Assembly (NCBI RefSeq): GCF_004364285.1
Contig: NZ_SOBE01000004.1
Location: forward strand, 62,001-126,000
Direction of reading: 5' to 3'
Length of the DNA stretch: 64,000 bases
DNA from: Frigoribacterium sp. PhB116
GTDB taxonomy: Bacteria; Actinomycetota; Actinomycetes; Actinomycetales; Microbacteriaceae
Part shown: positions 8,186 through 18,545 of the stretch, piece after piece
Position numbering within the stretch: position 1 is the first letter of the stretch
How the letters are laid out: the number at the start of each line of letters is the position of its first letter
Translations under genes and position numbers: made by a program
Notes under the pieces: generated by a model
Database searches by the model: none
What the model was told of the DNA's origin: nothing
The model's input: the letters and a program-made list of their open reading frames with translations, nothing else

Positions 8186-8201
8186 CTCTCAAATTTGAGA
8201 G
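8186..8201. promoter_or_regulatory. Perfect 16-base palindrome CTCTCAAATTTGAGAG
   Basis: A fully symmetrical AT-centred site, rare in this GC-rich sequence. It lies 9 bases after the hydrolase stop and 142 bases before the lipoate ligase start. It could be an operator or a weak terminator; the low GC and short arms favour a protein-binding site. Confidence 0.4.
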
Positions 8202-8315
8202 TCATCCGTCCCTCAACGGCCCGTGAGCCCTGGAGGCGCGGCGTGCAAGCACGGATCTCTCTCGCGTTGCGACGCGACCGCCGACGGTCACCATCGACCG
8301 CAGACCGTGCAGGCA

Positions 8316-8321
8316 TAGGCT
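8316..8321 (+). promoter_or_regulatory. -10 box of the lipoate ligase gene (leaderless)
   Basis: TAGGCT ends 6 bases before the ATG at 8328, placing transcription start on the start codon. No Shine-Dalgarno sequence is present. Confidence 0.55.
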
Positions 8322-8327
8322 GCAGCC

Positions 8328-9377
8328 ATGCACGGTGAGTACAAGGTCCCTGGCGGCAAGCTCGTGGTGGTCGACCTGGAGGTGCGCGAGGGCCGCATCG
8401 CCGAGTTCCGGCTCGCGGGCGACTTCTTCCTCGAGCCCGACACGGCGCTCGACGCCATCGACCGTGCCGTGAACGGCCTGCCGGTCGAGTCCGATGCGGC
8501 GTCGATCGCCGCCGCGATCAAGGCGGGCCTCCCCGACGACGCGGTCCTGCTCGGCTTCTCGCCCGACGCGGTCGCGACGGCCATCCGCCGCAGCCTCTCG
8601 AAGGCGACCGACTGGCGCGACCACGACTGGCAGATCATCCACGACGCGCCCGTCTCGCCGAACATGCACCTCGCCCTCGACCAGGTCCTGACCGAGGAGG
8701 TGGGGGCCGGCCGCCGCCAGCCCACCCTCCGCTTCTGGGAGTGGGACCAGCCCGCCGTCGTCATCGGCAGCTTCCAGTCGCTCCGCAACGAGGTCGACCT
8801 CGACGCGGCCGCCGAGCACGGCTTCGAGGTCGTGCGGCGCATCAGCGGAGGCGGCGCCATGTTCATGGACGCCCAGTCGATCGTCACCTACTCGCTCTAC
8901 GCCCCCGGCGAGCTCGTGCAGGGCATGAGCTTCGCCGACAGCTACGCCTACCTCGACGAGTGGGTCATCACGGCCCTGAAGTCGCTCGGCATCGACGCGT
9001 TCTACCAGCCGCTGAACGACATCACGAGCGCGAAGGGCAAGATCGGCGGGGCCGCCCAGAAGCGTCTCGGCAACGGAGCCCTGCTGCACCACGCCACGAT
9101 GTCGTACGACATGGACGGCGAGAAGATGGTGAAGGTGCTGCGCATCGGCCGCGAGAAGATGAGCGACAAGGGCACCACCAGCGCGGCCAAGCGCGTCGAC
9201 CCGCTGCGCAGCCAGACCGGGCTGCCGCGCGCCGAGATCATCGAGCGCATGAAGCAGACCTTCACCGGCCTCTACGGCGCCGAGGTAGGCCACGTCACCG
9301 ACGACGAGCTCCGGGCGGCCGAGCAGCTCGTCACCACGAAGTTCGCGACGCCGGAGTGGCTCCGCCGCGTCCCCTGA
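8328..9377 (+). CDS. Lipoate-protein ligase A family, accessory domain at N-terminus
   Basis: A 349-residue enzyme expected to attach lipoate to E2 and H proteins through lipoyl-AMP. The catalytic BPL/LplA domain (about residues 95-349) has RRISGGGAMF (170-179), FxxWDQPAVVIG upstream and the Lys-containing KGKIGGAAQKR (about 235-246). The first 85 residues (HGEYKVPGGKLVVVDLEV onward) look like the small LplA accessory domain, which is C-terminal in E. coli LplA. The order is therefore permuted, as in some archaeal and actinobacterial ligases. The ATG follows a TAGGCT box by 6 bases. A scavenging role or an octanoyl-transfer role cannot be separated by sequence. Confidence 0.82.
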   Translation: MHGEYKVPGGKLVVVDLEVREGRIAEFRLAGDFFLEPDTALDAIDRAVNGLPVESDAASIAAAIKAGLPDDAVLLGFSPDAVATAIRRSLSKATDWRDHDWQIIHDAPVSPNMHLALDQVLTEEVGAGRRQPTLRFWEWDQPAVVIGSFQSLRNEVDLDAAAEHGFEVVRRISGGGAMFMDAQSIVTYSLYAPGELVQGMSFADSYAYLDEWVITALKSLGIDAFYQPLNDITSAKGKIGGAAQKRLGNGALLHHATMSYDMDGEKMVKVLRIGREKMSDKGTTSAAKRVDPLRSQTGLPRAEIIERMKQTFTGLYGAEVGHVTDDELRAAEQLVTTKFATPEWLRRVP

Positions 9378-9450
9378 CCCGAGGAGGCGCGGGCCCGGTC
9401 GCCGAGTTCGGTCGCCGGACTGCCGGGCTCGGCCCGAGCCAGCAGATGCC

Positions 9451-9506
9451 CGAGTGGTCAGCACCTGTCCTTCCCGCGCACGGGAAGGACAGGTGCTGAC
9501 CACTCG
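9451..9506. terminator. 26-base-arm hairpin, bidirectional terminator
   Basis: Perfect arms 9451-9476 and 9481-9506 (core GGTCAGCACCTGTCCTTCCC) with a CGCA loop. It sits between the convergent lipoate ligase and acetyltransferase genes. No T-run. Arms this long and perfect are more than a terminator needs, so a mobile palindrome is also possible. Confidence 0.6.
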
Positions 9507-9606
9507 ATGTGACGCGCGGGCGTCATGGGTCGGTGCAGCCCGAGCCCGAGCCCGAGGTCGGGCTCGATCCCGAGGTCGGGTCCGGGTCCGTGCCCGAGGC
9601 CAGGAC

Positions 9607-9891
9607 CTAGCGGGTCAGGAGCTCCTGGTAGTCGACGTGCTCGTCGACCCAGTCGACGACGAACGGGCACATCGGCACGACGCGCAGCGAGGTCTCGGAG
9701 CGGACGTCGTCGAGCGCGCCCTGCACCAGCTGTGCCCCGAGGCCCGCACCGCGGCGGGCGGGCTCGATCTCGGTGTGCGTGAAGCGGATCTCGTCGCCGA
9801 CGACGTCGTAGGCGGCGAGGCCGATCGTGCTGCCGTCCTCGACGAGGACGTACTGGGCCTGCTCGGGGCGGTTCTCGACTGCTGTGCTCAT
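9607..9891 (-). CDS. Small GNAT-fold acetyltransferase (YjdJ/Acetyltransf_CG type)
   Basis: A 94-residue protein of the short GNAT group. It shows the beta-strand pair YVLVEDGSTIGLAAY, an acidic EIRFTHTEI segment, the acetyl-CoA loop RRGAGLGAQLV and a C-terminal CPFVVDWVDEH typical of this group. Family members are normally 90-100 residues, so the protein is complete. It is divergent from the DNA methyltransferase with 59 bases between starts. The substrate is unknown; related proteins acetylate amines or protein N-termini poorly. Confidence 0.82.
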   Translation of the reverse strand: MSTAVENRPEQAQYVLVEDGSTIGLAAYDVVGDEIRFTHTEIEPARRGAGLGAQLVQGALDDVRSETSLRVVPMCPFVVDWVDEHVDYQELLTR

Positions 9892-9950
9892 CCCGACACG
9901 GTACGCCGGGTGGCTCGGGGGCTGTCCCCCGGTGCGAGAGGATGGCGACC

Positions 9951-10838
9951 ATGCCCGTCGACTGGACCCGCGCCTCCTCGAGTCTCGTGGTCCACGGCGA
10001 CAACCTCGACGCGACCGCGACGCTGCCCGACGGCGCGTTCACGGTCGTCTACCTCGATCCGCCCTTCAACACGGGCCGACCCCAGACGCGCCGCTCGACG
10101 ACGTCGGTGCGCAGCGTGCCCGACTCGGTGACCGCCGTGACGGGCTTCAAGGGGCTCGGCTACGAGCGGATCCGCGGCGACCTGATGCGCTACGACGACC
10201 GCTTCGACGACTACTGGTCGTTCCTCGAGCCGCGGCTCGCCGAGGCGTGGCGGCTGCTCGCCGACGACGGCACGCTCTACCTGCACCTCGACTACCGCGA
10301 GGCGCACTACGCCAAGGTGCTGCTCGACGCCCTGTTCGGCCGCGACTCGTTCCTCAACGAGATCATCTGGGCCTACGACTACGGCGCCAAGAGCCGCAAC
10401 CGCTGGCCGACGAAGCACGACACGATCCTCGTCTACGTGAAGAGCCCGAAGGGGTACTTCTTCGACTCGGAGACCGTCGATCGCGAGCCCTACATGGCTC
10501 CCGGCTTGGTGACGCCCGAGAAGGTCGCGCGCGGCAAGCTGCCGACCGATGTCTGGTGGCACACGATCGTGTCGCCGACGGGACGCGAGAAGACCGGCTA
10601 CCCGACGCAGAAGCCCGAGGGGGTGCTGCGGCGCATGGTGCAGGCGTCGTCGCGCGAGGGCGACTGGGTGCTCGACTTCTTCGCCGGCAGCGGCACGCTC
10701 GGCGCGGTGGCCGAGGCGCTGGGGCGTCGCTACGTGCTGGTCGACAGCAACGAGGAGGCGGTGGCCGTGATGCGCAGACGCCTCCCGGACGCGACGTTCG
10801 TCGTCGCCGAGCCGCCCCGGGCCTCCTCGGCCAGCTAG
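9951..10838 (+). CDS. DNA methyltransferase, beta class (CcrM-like order), orphan
   Basis: A 295-residue amino-methyltransferase (N6-adenine or N4-cytosine). Catalytic motif IV DPPF is near residue 35 and AdoMet motif I (DFFAGSGTLG) is near 242, with PTQKPEGVLRRM before it. This motif order, IV then I, marks the beta class that includes CcrM. No restriction endonuclease gene is adjacent, so it looks like an orphan. The start at 9951 is preferred to 9942 because GAGAGG lies 9 bases before it. Its TAG stop overlaps the stop of the convergent marR gene by 4 bases. Roles in gene regulation or protection are possible; recognition sequence cannot be read from the protein. Confidence 0.87.
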   Translation: MPVDWTRASSSLVVHGDNLDATATLPDGAFTVVYLDPPFNTGRPQTRRSTTSVRSVPDSVTAVTGFKGLGYERIRGDLMRYDDRFDDYWSFLEPRLAEAWRLLADDGTLYLHLDYREAHYAKVLLDALFGRDSFLNEIIWAYDYGAKSRNRWPTKHDTILVYVKSPKGYFFDSETVDREPYMAPGLVTPEKVARGKLPTDVWWHTIVSPTGREKTGYPTQKPEGVLRRMVQASSREGDWVLDFFAGSGTLGAVAEALGRRYVLVDSNEEAVAVMRRRLPDATFVVAEPPRASSAS

Positions 10839-11440
10839 GCGGTTGCTGCGGGGGCAGGGAGGCGGCCCTCGAGCTCGGCGAGTGCCTCAGCCTCTGCCTC
10901 GGCGCGCGCCTCGGCGAGGGCGATCTCGGCGAGGGCGTGGTCGTCGACGTCGACGGCGGCCGTCATGGCCTCGAGGAACGACACGACCGCTGCGGTCTCG
11001 TCGGGCGAGAGGCCCTGGGCCGCGGTGATCATGCGGCCGTGCATGCCGGAGAGAGTGTCGGTGACCTCGGCGTGCGTGCCCTCGGTGGCCCGCAGCAGGA
11101 CGCCGCGCTTGTCGGTGGGGTGGGGCAGGCGCTCGACGTGGCCGCTCGCGACGAGCCGGTTGATGAGCACCGACGTGGACGCGGAGGTGATGGCGAGGTG
11201 CTCGGCCAGCACCTTGGCGCTGACGGGCTCGTGCTTGCGGCCGGCCCGGACGAGGAACCGCAGCGCGGCGAGGTCGGTCTCGTTCATCTTCATGCTGTCG
11301 CGGGTGCGACGACGCATGTCCGACTCGGCGGCTCGGTAGCGGCGCAGGGCGTTCAGCACGGCGACTCCGCGCTCGCTGGCGCTGGAGCCGTACCAGTACC
11401 CCGTCGCGTCGTAGTTACGCCGGGTCGGCTCGGGAGGCAT
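10835..11440 (-). CDS. MarR-family regulator, leaderless
   Basis: A 201-residue MarR-type protein. The winged helix spans about residues 55-125, with KVLAEHLAITSASTS as the recognition segment and the wing at HPTDKRGVLLR. The Glu/Ala-rich C-terminal helix is long. It lies downstream-adjacent to nothing on its strand; the DHA2 exporter begins further upstream on the same strand but is 88 bases from this start, so the pair could be read together. The TACACT -10 box lies 7 bases before the ATG. A role in controlling the neighbouring drug exporter is an inference. Confidence 0.82.
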   Translation of the reverse strand: MPPEPTRRNYDATGYWYGSSASERGVAVLNALRRYRAAESDMRRRTRDSMKMNETDLAALRFLVRAGRKHEPVSAKVLAEHLAITSASTSVLINRLVASGHVERLPHPTDKRGVLLRATEGTHAEVTDTLSGMHGRMITAAQGLSPDETAAVVSFLEAMTAAVDVDDHALAEIALAEARAEAEAEALAELEGRLPAPAATA

Positions 11441-11447
11441 GCTAGAG

Positions 11448-11453
11448 AGTGTA
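11448..11453 (-). promoter_or_regulatory. -10 box before the second marR gene
   Basis: On the minus strand TACACT (11453-11448) is followed by 7 bases and the ATG at 11440, a leaderless arrangement. An interrupted TAG/CTA repeat around it could be the operator. Confidence 0.45.
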
Positions 11454-11527
11454 GCTAAGCCGATCAGGGATTCCCATGCTGCGGGAGGGGTTCCCAGTCA
11501 CTTCATGGCGGGTGCGACGGACCCGGG

Positions 11528-13411
11528 TCAGGCGGATCGGTCCGAGAACGGCCCGCCTGACCCGGGGCGGTCCGAGGACGGCCCGCCCGACGCGGGTCGC
11601 TCCGCCGACGGCCCGTCGCTCTCGACGACCGGGACGCTGCCCGTCGTCGGCGCGACCAGCGCGCCCGACGCGGCCGCCGCCTCCTGCGCTGCCAGCTCGG
11701 CCGCGAGCCGGTCGTCGTTCGCCTCGTCGATGGCCGACTTCTGCCGCAGCGGCGTCGCCTTGAGGAAGAAGCTGAGCACGAAGGCGACCAGCACGATGCC
11801 GAGCGCGACCCAGAACACGGTGACGGTCGCCTGCGCGAACCCGTCGAGGAACGGCGCCGCCAGTCGGCTGTCGGCCGTGGTGAGGAACGACGTGTTGCCG
11901 TTCAGCGCCCCGCCGACCTGCGACGAGTCGCCGTTCTGTGCCGCCTGGTAGAGGCCGAGGATGCTCGCGTTCGCGCTGTCGGCGGTGACGTTCGGGTCGG
12001 CCAGTGCCGCCTGGGCGTCGCGCTGCAGGGCAGGGTCGGCGAACGCCGCGGCGATCGTCTGCGGGATCCGCGAGAAGAGCACCGAGAACAGCACGGCGGT
12101 GCCGAGCGTGCCGCCGATCTGGCGGAAGAACGTCGACGCCGAGGTGGCCACGCCGATGTCGCGCGGGCCGACCGAGTTCTGCGACGCGATGGTGAGCGTC
12201 TGCATCAGCTGCCCGAGGCCGAGGCCGATCAGCAGCATGCCGATCATCATGAACCAGTAGGGCTTGTCGTACGAGAGGTTCGTGAACCAGAAGAAGCCGA
12301 GCGACATGAACGCGGTGCCCGTGATCGGGAAGATGCGGTAGCGGCCGGTCCGCGAGATGAGCTGGCCCGAGACGATCGACGAGATCATCAGCCCGGCGAT
12401 CATCGGCAGCATCTGGAAGCCGCTCTCGGTCGGCGTCGAGCCGAGCACCAGCTGCAGGTAGAGCGGCACGGTCAGCAGCGCGCCGAACATGCCGAAGCCG
12501 ACCAGCACGCCGAGCACGGTCGCCATCGAGAAGGTGGCGTTGCGGAACAGCTTCAGCGGGATGAGCGCGTCGTCGCCCATCGCCCGCTCGACCATGACGA
12601 ACGAGACGATGCCGATCGCGCCGATCACGTAGCAGGCGAAGGCGCCGGGCGACGACCAGCCCCACTCGCGGCCCTGCTCGGCGACGAGCAGCAGGGGCAC
12701 GGCGGCGACGATGACCGAGGCCGCGCCCCACCAGTCGATGCGGACGTTCTCGCGACGCACCTGGCCGGGGATGTGCAGGAACCGCACGACGATCGCCAAC
12801 GCGACGACGCCGATCGGCAGGTTGACGAGGAACACCCAGCGCCAGCCGGTGACGAACAGGATCTGGTCGGCGCCCGCGAAGAGCCCGCCCACCAGCGGGC
12901 CGATCACGCTCGAGATGCCGAACACGGCGAGGAAGTAGCCCTGGTACTTGGCGCGTTCGCGCGGAGCGAGGATGTCGCCCATGATCGTCAGCGGCAGCGC
13001 CATCAGGCCGCCGGCGCCCATGCCCTGCACGGCACGGAACAGCGCGAGCTGGTACATGCTCGTCGAGAAGCCGGCCAGCAGCGAGCCCAGCAGGAAGATC
13101 GAGATCGCGATGAGGAACAGCGGCCGACGCCCGAAGATGTCGGACAGCTTGCCGTAGATCGGCGTCGAGATCGTCGAGACGATCAGGTATGCGGTGGTCA
13201 CCCACGCCTGCAGGCTCAGCCCGTCGAGGTCGTCGGCGATGGTCCGCATCGACGTGCCGACGATCGTCTGGTCGAGCGCCGACAGGAACATGCCCGCCAT
13301 CAGGCCGAAGATCACGAAGAGGATCTGGCGGTGGGTCATCAGCCCCTGTCGCTCCGCGGGTGCCGAGGAGGCGGTGGTCGCAGGGGAGGAGGAGGCGGTG
13401 GTTCTCGACAT
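11528..13411 (-). CDS. DHA2 (EmrB/QacA) drug exporter, 14 helices
   Basis: A 627-residue proton-driven exporter. Motif A variants GKLSDIFGRRP and the DHA2 segment LDQTIVGTSMRTI are clear, as is GRYRIFPITGTAFMSLG later on. Fourteen hydrophobic segments can be counted, with a large extracytoplasmic loop between the last two (about residues 470-545). The acidic/Ser-rich C-terminal tail of about 70 residues is disordered and repeats GPSS-like units. The ATG at 13411 was chosen because the next hydrophobic segment starts after a normal 28-residue cytoplasmic leader. It exports lipophilic drugs or a natural product; the exact cargo is unknown. The nearby marR gene is a likely regulator. Confidence 0.88.
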   Translation of the reverse strand: MSRTTASSSPATTASSAPAERQGLMTHRQILFVIFGLMAGMFLSALDQTIVGTSMRTIADDLDGLSLQAWVTTAYLIVSTISTPIYGKLSDIFGRRPLFLIAISIFLLGSLLAGFSTSMYQLALFRAVQGMGAGGLMALPLTIMGDILAPRERAKYQGYFLAVFGISSVIGPLVGGLFAGADQILFVTGWRWVFLVNLPIGVVALAIVVRFLHIPGQVRRENVRIDWWGAASVIVAAVPLLLVAEQGREWGWSSPGAFACYVIGAIGIVSFVMVERAMGDDALIPLKLFRNATFSMATVLGVLVGFGMFGALLTVPLYLQLVLGSTPTESGFQMLPMIAGLMISSIVSGQLISRTGRYRIFPITGTAFMSLGFFWFTNLSYDKPYWFMMIGMLLIGLGLGQLMQTLTIASQNSVGPRDIGVATSASTFFRQIGGTLGTAVLFSVLFSRIPQTIAAAFADPALQRDAQAALADPNVTADSANASILGLYQAAQNGDSSQVGGALNGNTSFLTTADSRLAAPFLDGFAQATVTVFWVALGIVLVAFVLSFFLKATPLRQKSAIDEANDDRLAAELAAQEAAAASGALVAPTTGSVPVVESDGPSAERPASGGPSSDRPGSGGPFSDRSA

Positions 13412-13641
13412 GGCGCGGCGTCCTTCGGAGGGAACGAGGTGGTGGGGCTGCGGAGCAGGGCGGGGGCTGCTGGACCGGGCGTGGGCTGCGGAACGGGAGG
13501 AGCGAGGCGGCGACGCTGCAGCCGAGGGAGGCGCACCGAACGTGCGCAGACCGCAAAAGTACTGCACCGGCACGGCTTCCACCAGACGTGGCGGCGAGCC
13601 TGGGGACGCAGCGGGCCGAGCGGCTGCCGGGGGAGGAGCCG

Positions 13642-13647
13642 TAGCCT
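13642..13647 (+). promoter_or_regulatory. -10 box of the vanY-like gene (leaderless)
   Basis: TAGCCT is followed by 6 bases and the ATG at 13654. GGGGGAGGAG further upstream is too far for a ribosome binding site. Confidence 0.5.
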
Positions 13648-13653
13648 GGTGCG

Positions 13654-14517
13654 ATGCCGTCCTCCCGCCGTCGCCGACCGTCGCATCACCGCTCGTCGGC
13701 GTCGGCCCCGCTGGCCGGGCTCGCGCTGGCCCTGGTGACGGCTGCGCTCGCGGGATGCACCTCGGGTGCCGCGCCGGACGCGAGCACGAGTGCGAGGCCG
13801 AGCGCGCCTCCTTCGTCGTCTGTTCCCGCCGCGACCGCCGAGCCCTCCGAGGAGCCTGCCCCCGTGACCAGCCCCGCCGAGCCCCCGACGCCCGCCGCGC
13901 CCGCCTTCGACAAGTCGGCGATGTCGATCGACGACCCCGCGAGCCTCTGGGTCGTGAGCGACAAGCTGAGGCCGCTGAGCCCGATCGACTACGTGCCGAG
14001 CGACCTCGTCACGATCGACGTGGCGTCGCAGAACCCTCCCGTGTTCCGTCGCGAGGCCGGCGACGCCCTGCTCGCGCTGTTCGCTGCGGGGGAGGCGGAG
14101 GGGGCCGGACAGTTCCAGGTGCAGAGCGCGTACCGGTCGTACGCCACGCAGGTGAGCGTCTACCAGGGCTGGGTCGACCGGCTCGGCCAGGCGCAGGCGG
14201 ACATCCAGAGCGCTCGCCCCGGGCACAGCGAGCACCAGACGGGCCTCGTCGCCGACATCAGCCCGATCCCGCTGAGCTGCGCCCTGCAGGCCTGCTTCGG
14301 CGACACCGCCCAGGGGCAGTGGCTCGCCGCCAACGCGTGGCGCTACGGCTGGCTGCTGCGCTACCCGGCCGACAAGACGGCCGTCACGGGGTTCACCTAC
14401 GAGCCGTGGCACTTCCGCTACGTGGGGGTGCCGCTCGCGACCGAGCTGCACACGACCGGCGTGACGACGCTCGAGGAGTTCTTCGGGCTGCCGGCCGCGC
14501 CGACCTACGCCGGCTGA
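13654..14517 (+). CDS. Lipoprotein D-Ala-D-Ala carboxypeptidase (VanY, peptidase M15)
   Basis: A 287-residue cell-wall enzyme. It has a lipoprotein signal ending LAGC (Cys near residue 35), a Ser/Pro/Ala-rich spacer to about 85 and an M15B domain in the last 170 residues. Zinc-site motifs are visible: SAYRSY, SEHQTGLVADI (His and Asp ligands) and EPWHFRYVG (Glu and His). It would trim the terminal D-Ala from peptidoglycan stem peptides outside the membrane. It is convergent with pgm. Context gives no sign of a vancomycin-resistance cluster, so a housekeeping carboxypeptidase is more likely. Confidence 0.88.
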   Translation: MPSSRRRRPSHHRSSASAPLAGLALALVTAALAGCTSGAAPDASTSARPSAPPSSSVPAATAEPSEEPAPVTSPAEPPTPAAPAFDKSAMSIDDPASLWVVSDKLRPLSPIDYVPSDLVTIDVASQNPPVFRREAGDALLALFAAGEAEGAGQFQVQSAYRSYATQVSVYQGWVDRLGQAQADIQSARPGHSEHQTGLVADISPIPLSCALQACFGDTAQGQWLAANAWRYGWLLRYPADKTAVTGFTYEPWHFRYVGVPLATELHTTGVTTLEEFFGLPAAPTYAG

Positions 14518-14552
14518 GCCGCCGCCGCCGCCGCGCAGAACCTCCGCAAAAC

Positions 14553-14588
14553 GGACGACTCGCCGCGGGGCCCCGCGTCAAGTCGTCC
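14553..14588 (+). terminator. Terminator after the vanY-like gene
   Basis: Arms GGACGACT (14553-14560) and AGTCGTCC (14581-14588) enclose a nested CGCGGGGCCCCGCG stem and are followed by CTTT. It lies 36 bases after the stop. Confidence 0.7.
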
Positions 14589-14602
14589 CTTTCGCGTCGC
14601 AA

Positions 14603-14636
14603 CGCCCGCGGCAGGCCGGTCGGCCTGCCGCGGGCG
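14603..14636. terminator. 16-base-arm hairpin between vanY and pgm
   Basis: Perfect arms 14603-14618 and 14621-14636 (CGCCCGCGGCAGGCCG) with a 2-base loop, 11 bases beyond the pgm stop. A strong terminator for pgm on the minus strand, probably acting in both directions. Confidence 0.75.
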
Positions 14637-14646
14637 GCGGGGCTGG

Positions 14647-16266
<1,620 letters not shown>

Positions 16267-16319
16267 GCGCTCATCCTGGCACCAGCCGCCGACCTCCGTC
16301 GCTGCCCGGCCACGGCGCT

Positions 16320-16391
16320 CAGCAGGCTCTCGGACATCAGCAGGCCCTCGGACGTCAGCAGGCCCTAGGTCGTCAGTAGGCTCTCCGTCAT
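16320..16391 (+). repeat. Four 18-base tandem repeats containing the pheA promoter
   Basis: Units at 16320, 16338, 16356 and 16374 follow CAGcAGGCyCTCGGACrT. The last copy differs so that it contains TAGGCT (16377-16382), 7 bases before the pheA ATG, and supplies its first two bases. The earlier copies have CAGGCT or CAGGCC in the same place. Confidence 0.75.
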
Positions 16392-17340
16392 GCCGACCCC
16401 CGCCTCCTCGTCGACCTACAGCTACCTCGGCCCGGCCGGCACCTTCACGGAGGCGGCCCTCAAGCAGGTGCCCGAGGCCGCGGGCGCCGAGTGGCGCAGC
16501 GTGAACAACGTGGGCGAGGCGCTCGCCGACGTCGTGTCGGGCCGCAGCGTCGCCGCCATGATCGCGATCGAGAACAGCGTCGAGGGCGGCGTCTCGGCCA
16601 CCCAGGACGCCCTGGCCACCGTGCCCGGCCTCCGCATCGTCGGCGAGTACCTGGTCGCGGTCGACTTCGTGCTCGTCGCGCGTCCGGGCACCCGCCTCGA
16701 GGAGGTGCGGGTCGTCAACGCGCACCCGGTCGCCTACGCGCAGACCCACCTCTGGCTCGAGGCGAACCTGCCGGGGCACGGGCACCTGCCGGCGACCTCG
16801 AACGTCGCCGCGGCGGCCGACCTGCTGTCGACGCCGGCCGGCGCAGGCCGCGCGGACGCCGCGGTGGCCCCGCCCACGATCACCGAGCACCACGACGTCG
16901 AGGTGCTGGCCCGCGAGATCGGCGACAACCGCAACGCCGTGACTCGCTTCGTGCTCGTCAGCCGCACCGTCCCGGTGCCTCCCGCGACGGGCGCCGACAA
17001 GACGAGCATCATCGTCGAGCTGCCCGAGGACGGCGCGGGCGCGCTCGTCGACATGCTCGAGCAGTTCGCGACCCGGGGCATCAACCTCAGCCTGATCCAG
17101 TCGCGGCCGATCGGCGACGCCCTCGGCCGGTACCGCTTCGTGATCGACCTCGAGGGGCACGTGCTCGACGAGCGCGTGGCCGACGCGCTGCTCGGGCTCA
17201 AGCGGTTCAGCCCCAACGTGATGTTCCTCGGGTCGTACCCCCGGGCCGACGCCCGCCCGGTCGTCGTCGTGCCGCGCTACGACGACGACGCGTTCGTCGA
17301 CGCGCGCGACTGGCTCCGCGGGCTGGTCTCGGGAGTCTGA
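16390..17340 (+). CDS. pheA: Prephenate dehydratase
   Basis: A 316-residue monofunctional enzyme that makes phenylpyruvate from prephenate in phenylalanine synthesis. The dehydratase domain (about 9-190) has [12 protein letters not shown] at the start, IENSVEGGV, and the catalytic Thr-Arg-Phe in [12 protein letters not shown]. The ACT domain (about 205-285) with [13 protein letters not shown] and NLSLIQSRP gives feedback control by phenylalanine. The length is normal for actinobacteria. The ATG follows a TAGGCT box by 7 bases, so the mRNA is probably leaderless. It is divergent from pgm and convergent with the lipid kinase gene. Confidence 0.93.
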   Translation: MPTPASSSTYSYLGPAGTFTEAALKQVPEAAGAEWRSVNNVGEALADVVSGRSVAAMIAIENSVEGGVSATQDALATVPGLRIVGEYLVAVDFVLVARPGTRLEEVRVVNAHPVAYAQTHLWLEANLPGHGHLPATSNVAAAADLLSTPAGAGRADAAVAPPTITEHHDVEVLAREIGDNRNAVTRFVLVSRTVPVPPATGADKTSIIVELPEDGAGALVDMLEQFATRGINLSLIQSRPIGDALGRYRFVIDLEGHVLDERVADALLGLKRFSPNVMFLGSYPRADARPVVVVPRYDDDAFVDARDWLRGLVSGV

Positions 17341-17411
17341 GCCGCACCTCCTCGGCACGAGCGCGCCTCTCCGTCGTGCCTGACGGTTGGGAGCGGAGGA
17401 GGCGCGGGTCG

Positions 17412-18431
17412 TCAGGCCGGGACGCGCACGGTCAGGGCCCCGGGGTCGACCCACGTCTTGATGGCGACGGCCTTGCCGACCGAGTCGCCGTCCATCTCGA
17501 AGTCCTGCGGCTCGTCGAGGCGCACGACGATCTCGCGCCCCTTCGAGTAGCGGACCGTGCGCACCTCGCGGCTGTGCGCCATGATCTTGCGTCCGACGGA
17601 GCTGCGACGCAGCACTCCGTTCTCCCACACGATCTTGACCCAGATCTGCACCCAGCCGAAGAAGCCGTCGGGGCGCAGGGCGACGATGTCGAAGACGCCG
17701 TCGTCGACCGCGGCGTCGGGCAACAGCATAATGTTGCCGGGCAGCAGCCCGCAGTTGCCGACGAGCACCGTGTGGGCACGCATCGTCTTGCGGCCCTGGC
17801 CGTCGAGGTCGTACCGGATGACCATGCTGTTGTCGTCGCGGAGCGAGCGCGCGATGGCGTCGACGTAGGCGAGCCAGCCGACGCGGGCCTTGAGCTTCGG
17901 GTTGGTGTTGGCGAGCATCTTGGCGTCGAGGCCGATGCCGGCCATGACGACGAACGCGAAGCGCTCCCGCTCGCCGTTCTCGCGCTCGACGTCGACGAGC
18001 CCGAGGTCGATGGCGCGGTCGCGGCCGGAGAACGCGGTGGCGACGGAGCCGTCGAGGTGGTCGAGGTCGAGGTTCAGGTTGCGGGCCAGCAGGTTGCCCG
18101 TGCCGCTCGGCAGCAGGGCGATGGCGGCGTGCGAGCCCCGGAGCGCCTCGGCCACGGCGCGGACCGTGCCGTCGCCGCCGGCCGCGATGACGACGTCGGC
18201 GCCCTCGGCCACGGCCGTCGCGGTGATGCCGCCGCCGGGATCCTCGACGCTGGTCTCGTAGAAGCGGGTCGGCCCCCAGCCGGCCTCGGCCTCGTGGCGC
18301 AGCACGGCCGCGCGGACCCTCGCGATGTCGACCTTGATGGGGTTGTAGACGACGGCAGCCGTCTTCTGGACCGTCGCGGCGGCGGGCGCCGAGGAGGACT
18401 CGGCGGGCGAGGCGGCGGGGGAGGTCGTCAT
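17412..18431 (-). CDS. Diacylglycerol/lipid kinase, DagK-YegS family
   Basis: A 339-residue cytosolic kinase with the DAGK catalytic domain (about 25-165). Family motifs are [15 protein letters not shown] and [14 protein letters not shown]. The C-terminal half forms the beta-sandwich with [10 protein letters not shown] and [11 protein letters not shown]. It phosphorylates diacylglycerol or a related lipid. The first 22 residues are Ala/Ser/Pro-rich and disordered. On the minus strand TACGGT (18443-18438) lies 6 bases before the ATG, so the transcript is leaderless. It is divergent from serS with a 126-base gap. Confidence 0.85.
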   Translation of the reverse strand: MTTSPAASPAESSSAPAAATVQKTAAVVYNPIKVDIARVRAAVLRHEAEAGWGPTRFYETSVEDPGGGITATAVAEGADVVIAAGGDGTVRAVAEALRGSHAAIALLPSGTGNLLARNLNLDLDHLDGSVATAFSGRDRAIDLGLVDVERENGERERFAFVVMAGIGLDAKMLANTNPKLKARVGWLAYVDAIARSLRDDNSMVIRYDLDGQGRKTMRAHTVLVGNCGLLPGNIMLLPDAAVDDGVFDIVALRPDGFFGWVQIWVKIVWENGVLRRSSVGRKIMAHSREVRTVRYSKGREIVVRLDEPQDFEMDGDSVGKAVAIKTWVDPGALTVRVPA

Positions 18432-18437
18432 CCGCCC

Positions 18438-18443
18438 ACCGTA
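18438..18443 (-). promoter_or_regulatory. -10 box of the lipid kinase gene (leaderless)
   Basis: TACGGT on the minus strand with a 6-base gap to the ATG at 18431. Confidence 0.45.
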
Positions 18444-18545
18444 ACGGGCGGGCACGACGCGAGGCCTGCCTCCTGCGCCGCCTGGGGAAGGATGCGCGGT
18501 CCGCACCTGCGCCTGGGGAGAGCGCCGAGCGTCAGGGGGCGTCCA

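Noticed and set aside
13654-14517. Vancomycin-resistance cluster
   Set aside because: Only a VanY-type carboxypeptidase is present; no VanHAX or VanRS genes are nearby.
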